From NCBI GenBank assembly GCA_014860845.1, contig JACZIY010000337.1, positions 1 to 5,719 on the forward strand: a stretch of DNA of 5,719 nt, written 5' to 3'. The position numbers and the translations under genes are program-made. The stretch comes from Anaerolineaceae bacterium (GTDB taxonomy: Bacteria; Chloroflexota; Anaerolineae; Anaerolineales; Anaerolineaceae). The notes under the pieces are model-generated. The model saw only the letters and a program-made list of their open reading frames with translations. It had not been told where the DNA came from and searched no databases. How positions within the stretch are numbered: the stretch's first letter is position 1; each line of letters begins with the position of its first letter. Below are positions 5,276 to 5,719 of this stretch, piece by piece.

Positions 5276-5719
5276 ATGATAGAGGATACCAAGATAATTA
5301 ATAAAACCACATTTGGCAAATTCGCTTATGAATGGCTGCTTCAATCCAGCCTGATTGTTGTTTGGGGCAACACATCGGGTGGTTTATTCTTGCATGTTCA
5401 TGGAAATAGAATTATTTTCCTGACAAAAAATAATCATTTTGGCCCGGTAAATGTCATTATACAAAATCAAATTCCTATCCAATGGAAAAACGAGGATGAA
5501 ATCCAAATTATTCATGCAGACCGGGAATTTATTCTTACGAATAATAAACAGCAAATAAAATTAAATATAGAAAATATTTGGAGTACCCCGCAAAAACCTA
5601 CCGGATTCATCTCTGAAATCGAACAAAAGAATAGAATGAAGCGGGTAGCCAATCAATTATCCCTGTTGAAAAACGAACAGGGATTTGCCCCTCTGCTGCT
5701 GCCGTTTGTTACTGATACG
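5276..5719 (+). CDS. DUF2877 (AllH-like) protein, N-terminal half, cut by window edge
   Basis: The frame is open from ATG at 5276 to the window end, 148 codons with no stop. The residue pattern fits the N-terminal half of DUF2877 proteins: a short helix, then SGGLFLHVHGNRIIFLT (34-50, two strands), then FGPVNVIIQN (55-64, the conserved 'gP.~i.v' strand). A beta-rich run ends at W102 (NIEN-IW), where the family often has 'A..W.P', and a helical segment begins around 113. The family's glycine-rich GLTPSGDD-like motif would lie beyond the edge and cannot be checked. The E. coli member AllH is tied to oxamate carbamoyltransferase in allantoin breakdown; other members are uncharacterised. The start has no good Shine-Dalgarno (only GTGGGA around 5260-5265), but I found no better in-frame ATG, GTG or TTG in the roughly 70 bases upstream. 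It lies 20 bases from the 5' break of the remnant on the other strand and diverges from the cyclase operon. Confidence 0.6.
   Translation, partial: MIEDTKIINKTTFGKFAYEWLLQSSLIVVWGNTSGGLFLHVHGNRIIFLTKNNHFGPVNVIIQNQIPIQWKNEDEIQIIHADREFILTNNKQQIKLNIENIWSTPQKPTGFISEIEQKNRMKRVANQLSLLKNEQGFAPLLLPFVTDT

Overview
This is an AT-leaning bacterial window with two coding blocks facing each other and a regulatory, partly decayed stretch on the right. The best-supported gene is a complete cytochrome cd1 nitrite reductase (nirS) at 741-2822. It is a predicted lipoprotein with an extra cytochrome c domain at its N-terminus. The threonine/proline-rich linker after the lipobox and the gene mix suggest a denitrifying or nitrite-reducing environmental bacterium. 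Chloroflexota (Anaerolineae-like) is my best guess, but this is inference from style and no marker gene confirms it.

Layout. Positions 2-544 (+) hold the C-terminal catalytic part of a prolyl-oligopeptidase-type alpha/beta hydrolase cut by the window edge. Positions 545-740 are the nirS control region: a 12-bp palindrome of CRP/FNR type centred about -41.5 from the start site predicted by a perfect TATAAT, then a hairpin near the 5' end of the mRNA, then a good ribosome binding site. nirS ends in a strong intrinsic terminator at 2840-2868. Positions 2869-3008 hold no gene that I can see. A second terminator at 3009-3039 closes the opposing minus-strand operon.

That operon is read right to left: a metal-dependent cyclase/kynurenine-formamidase-family hydrolase (3825-4706), then a GNAT-like acyltransferase (3060-3785) 39 bases downstream. 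Both have AGGAG-type ribosome binding sites. Upstream are a plausible sigma70 promoter (4897-4924) overlapped by a 9-bp inverted repeat, and a predicted leader of about 184 nt. That leader contains a textbook intrinsic terminator (4765-4796) well before the cyclase start, so the operon may be controlled by attenuation.

Further right, 4979-5255 (-) is a decayed 3' part of a nucleotidyltransferase-like (DUF6036-type) gene, truncated at its 5' end and frameshifted near its 3' end. From 5276 to the window end (+) runs an open reading frame of 148 codons that resembles the N-terminal half of DUF2877 (AllH-like) proteins.

Functional picture. nirS would reduce nitrite to nitric oxide on the outer face of the membrane, taking electrons through two tethered c-hemes. 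The cyclase/GNAT pair and the DUF2877 protein suggest small-molecule amide or ureide chemistry, but no substrate can be read from this window. No heme d1 biosynthesis gene (nirF, nirN, nirJ, nirD/L/G/H) and no recognisable complete mobile element is present.
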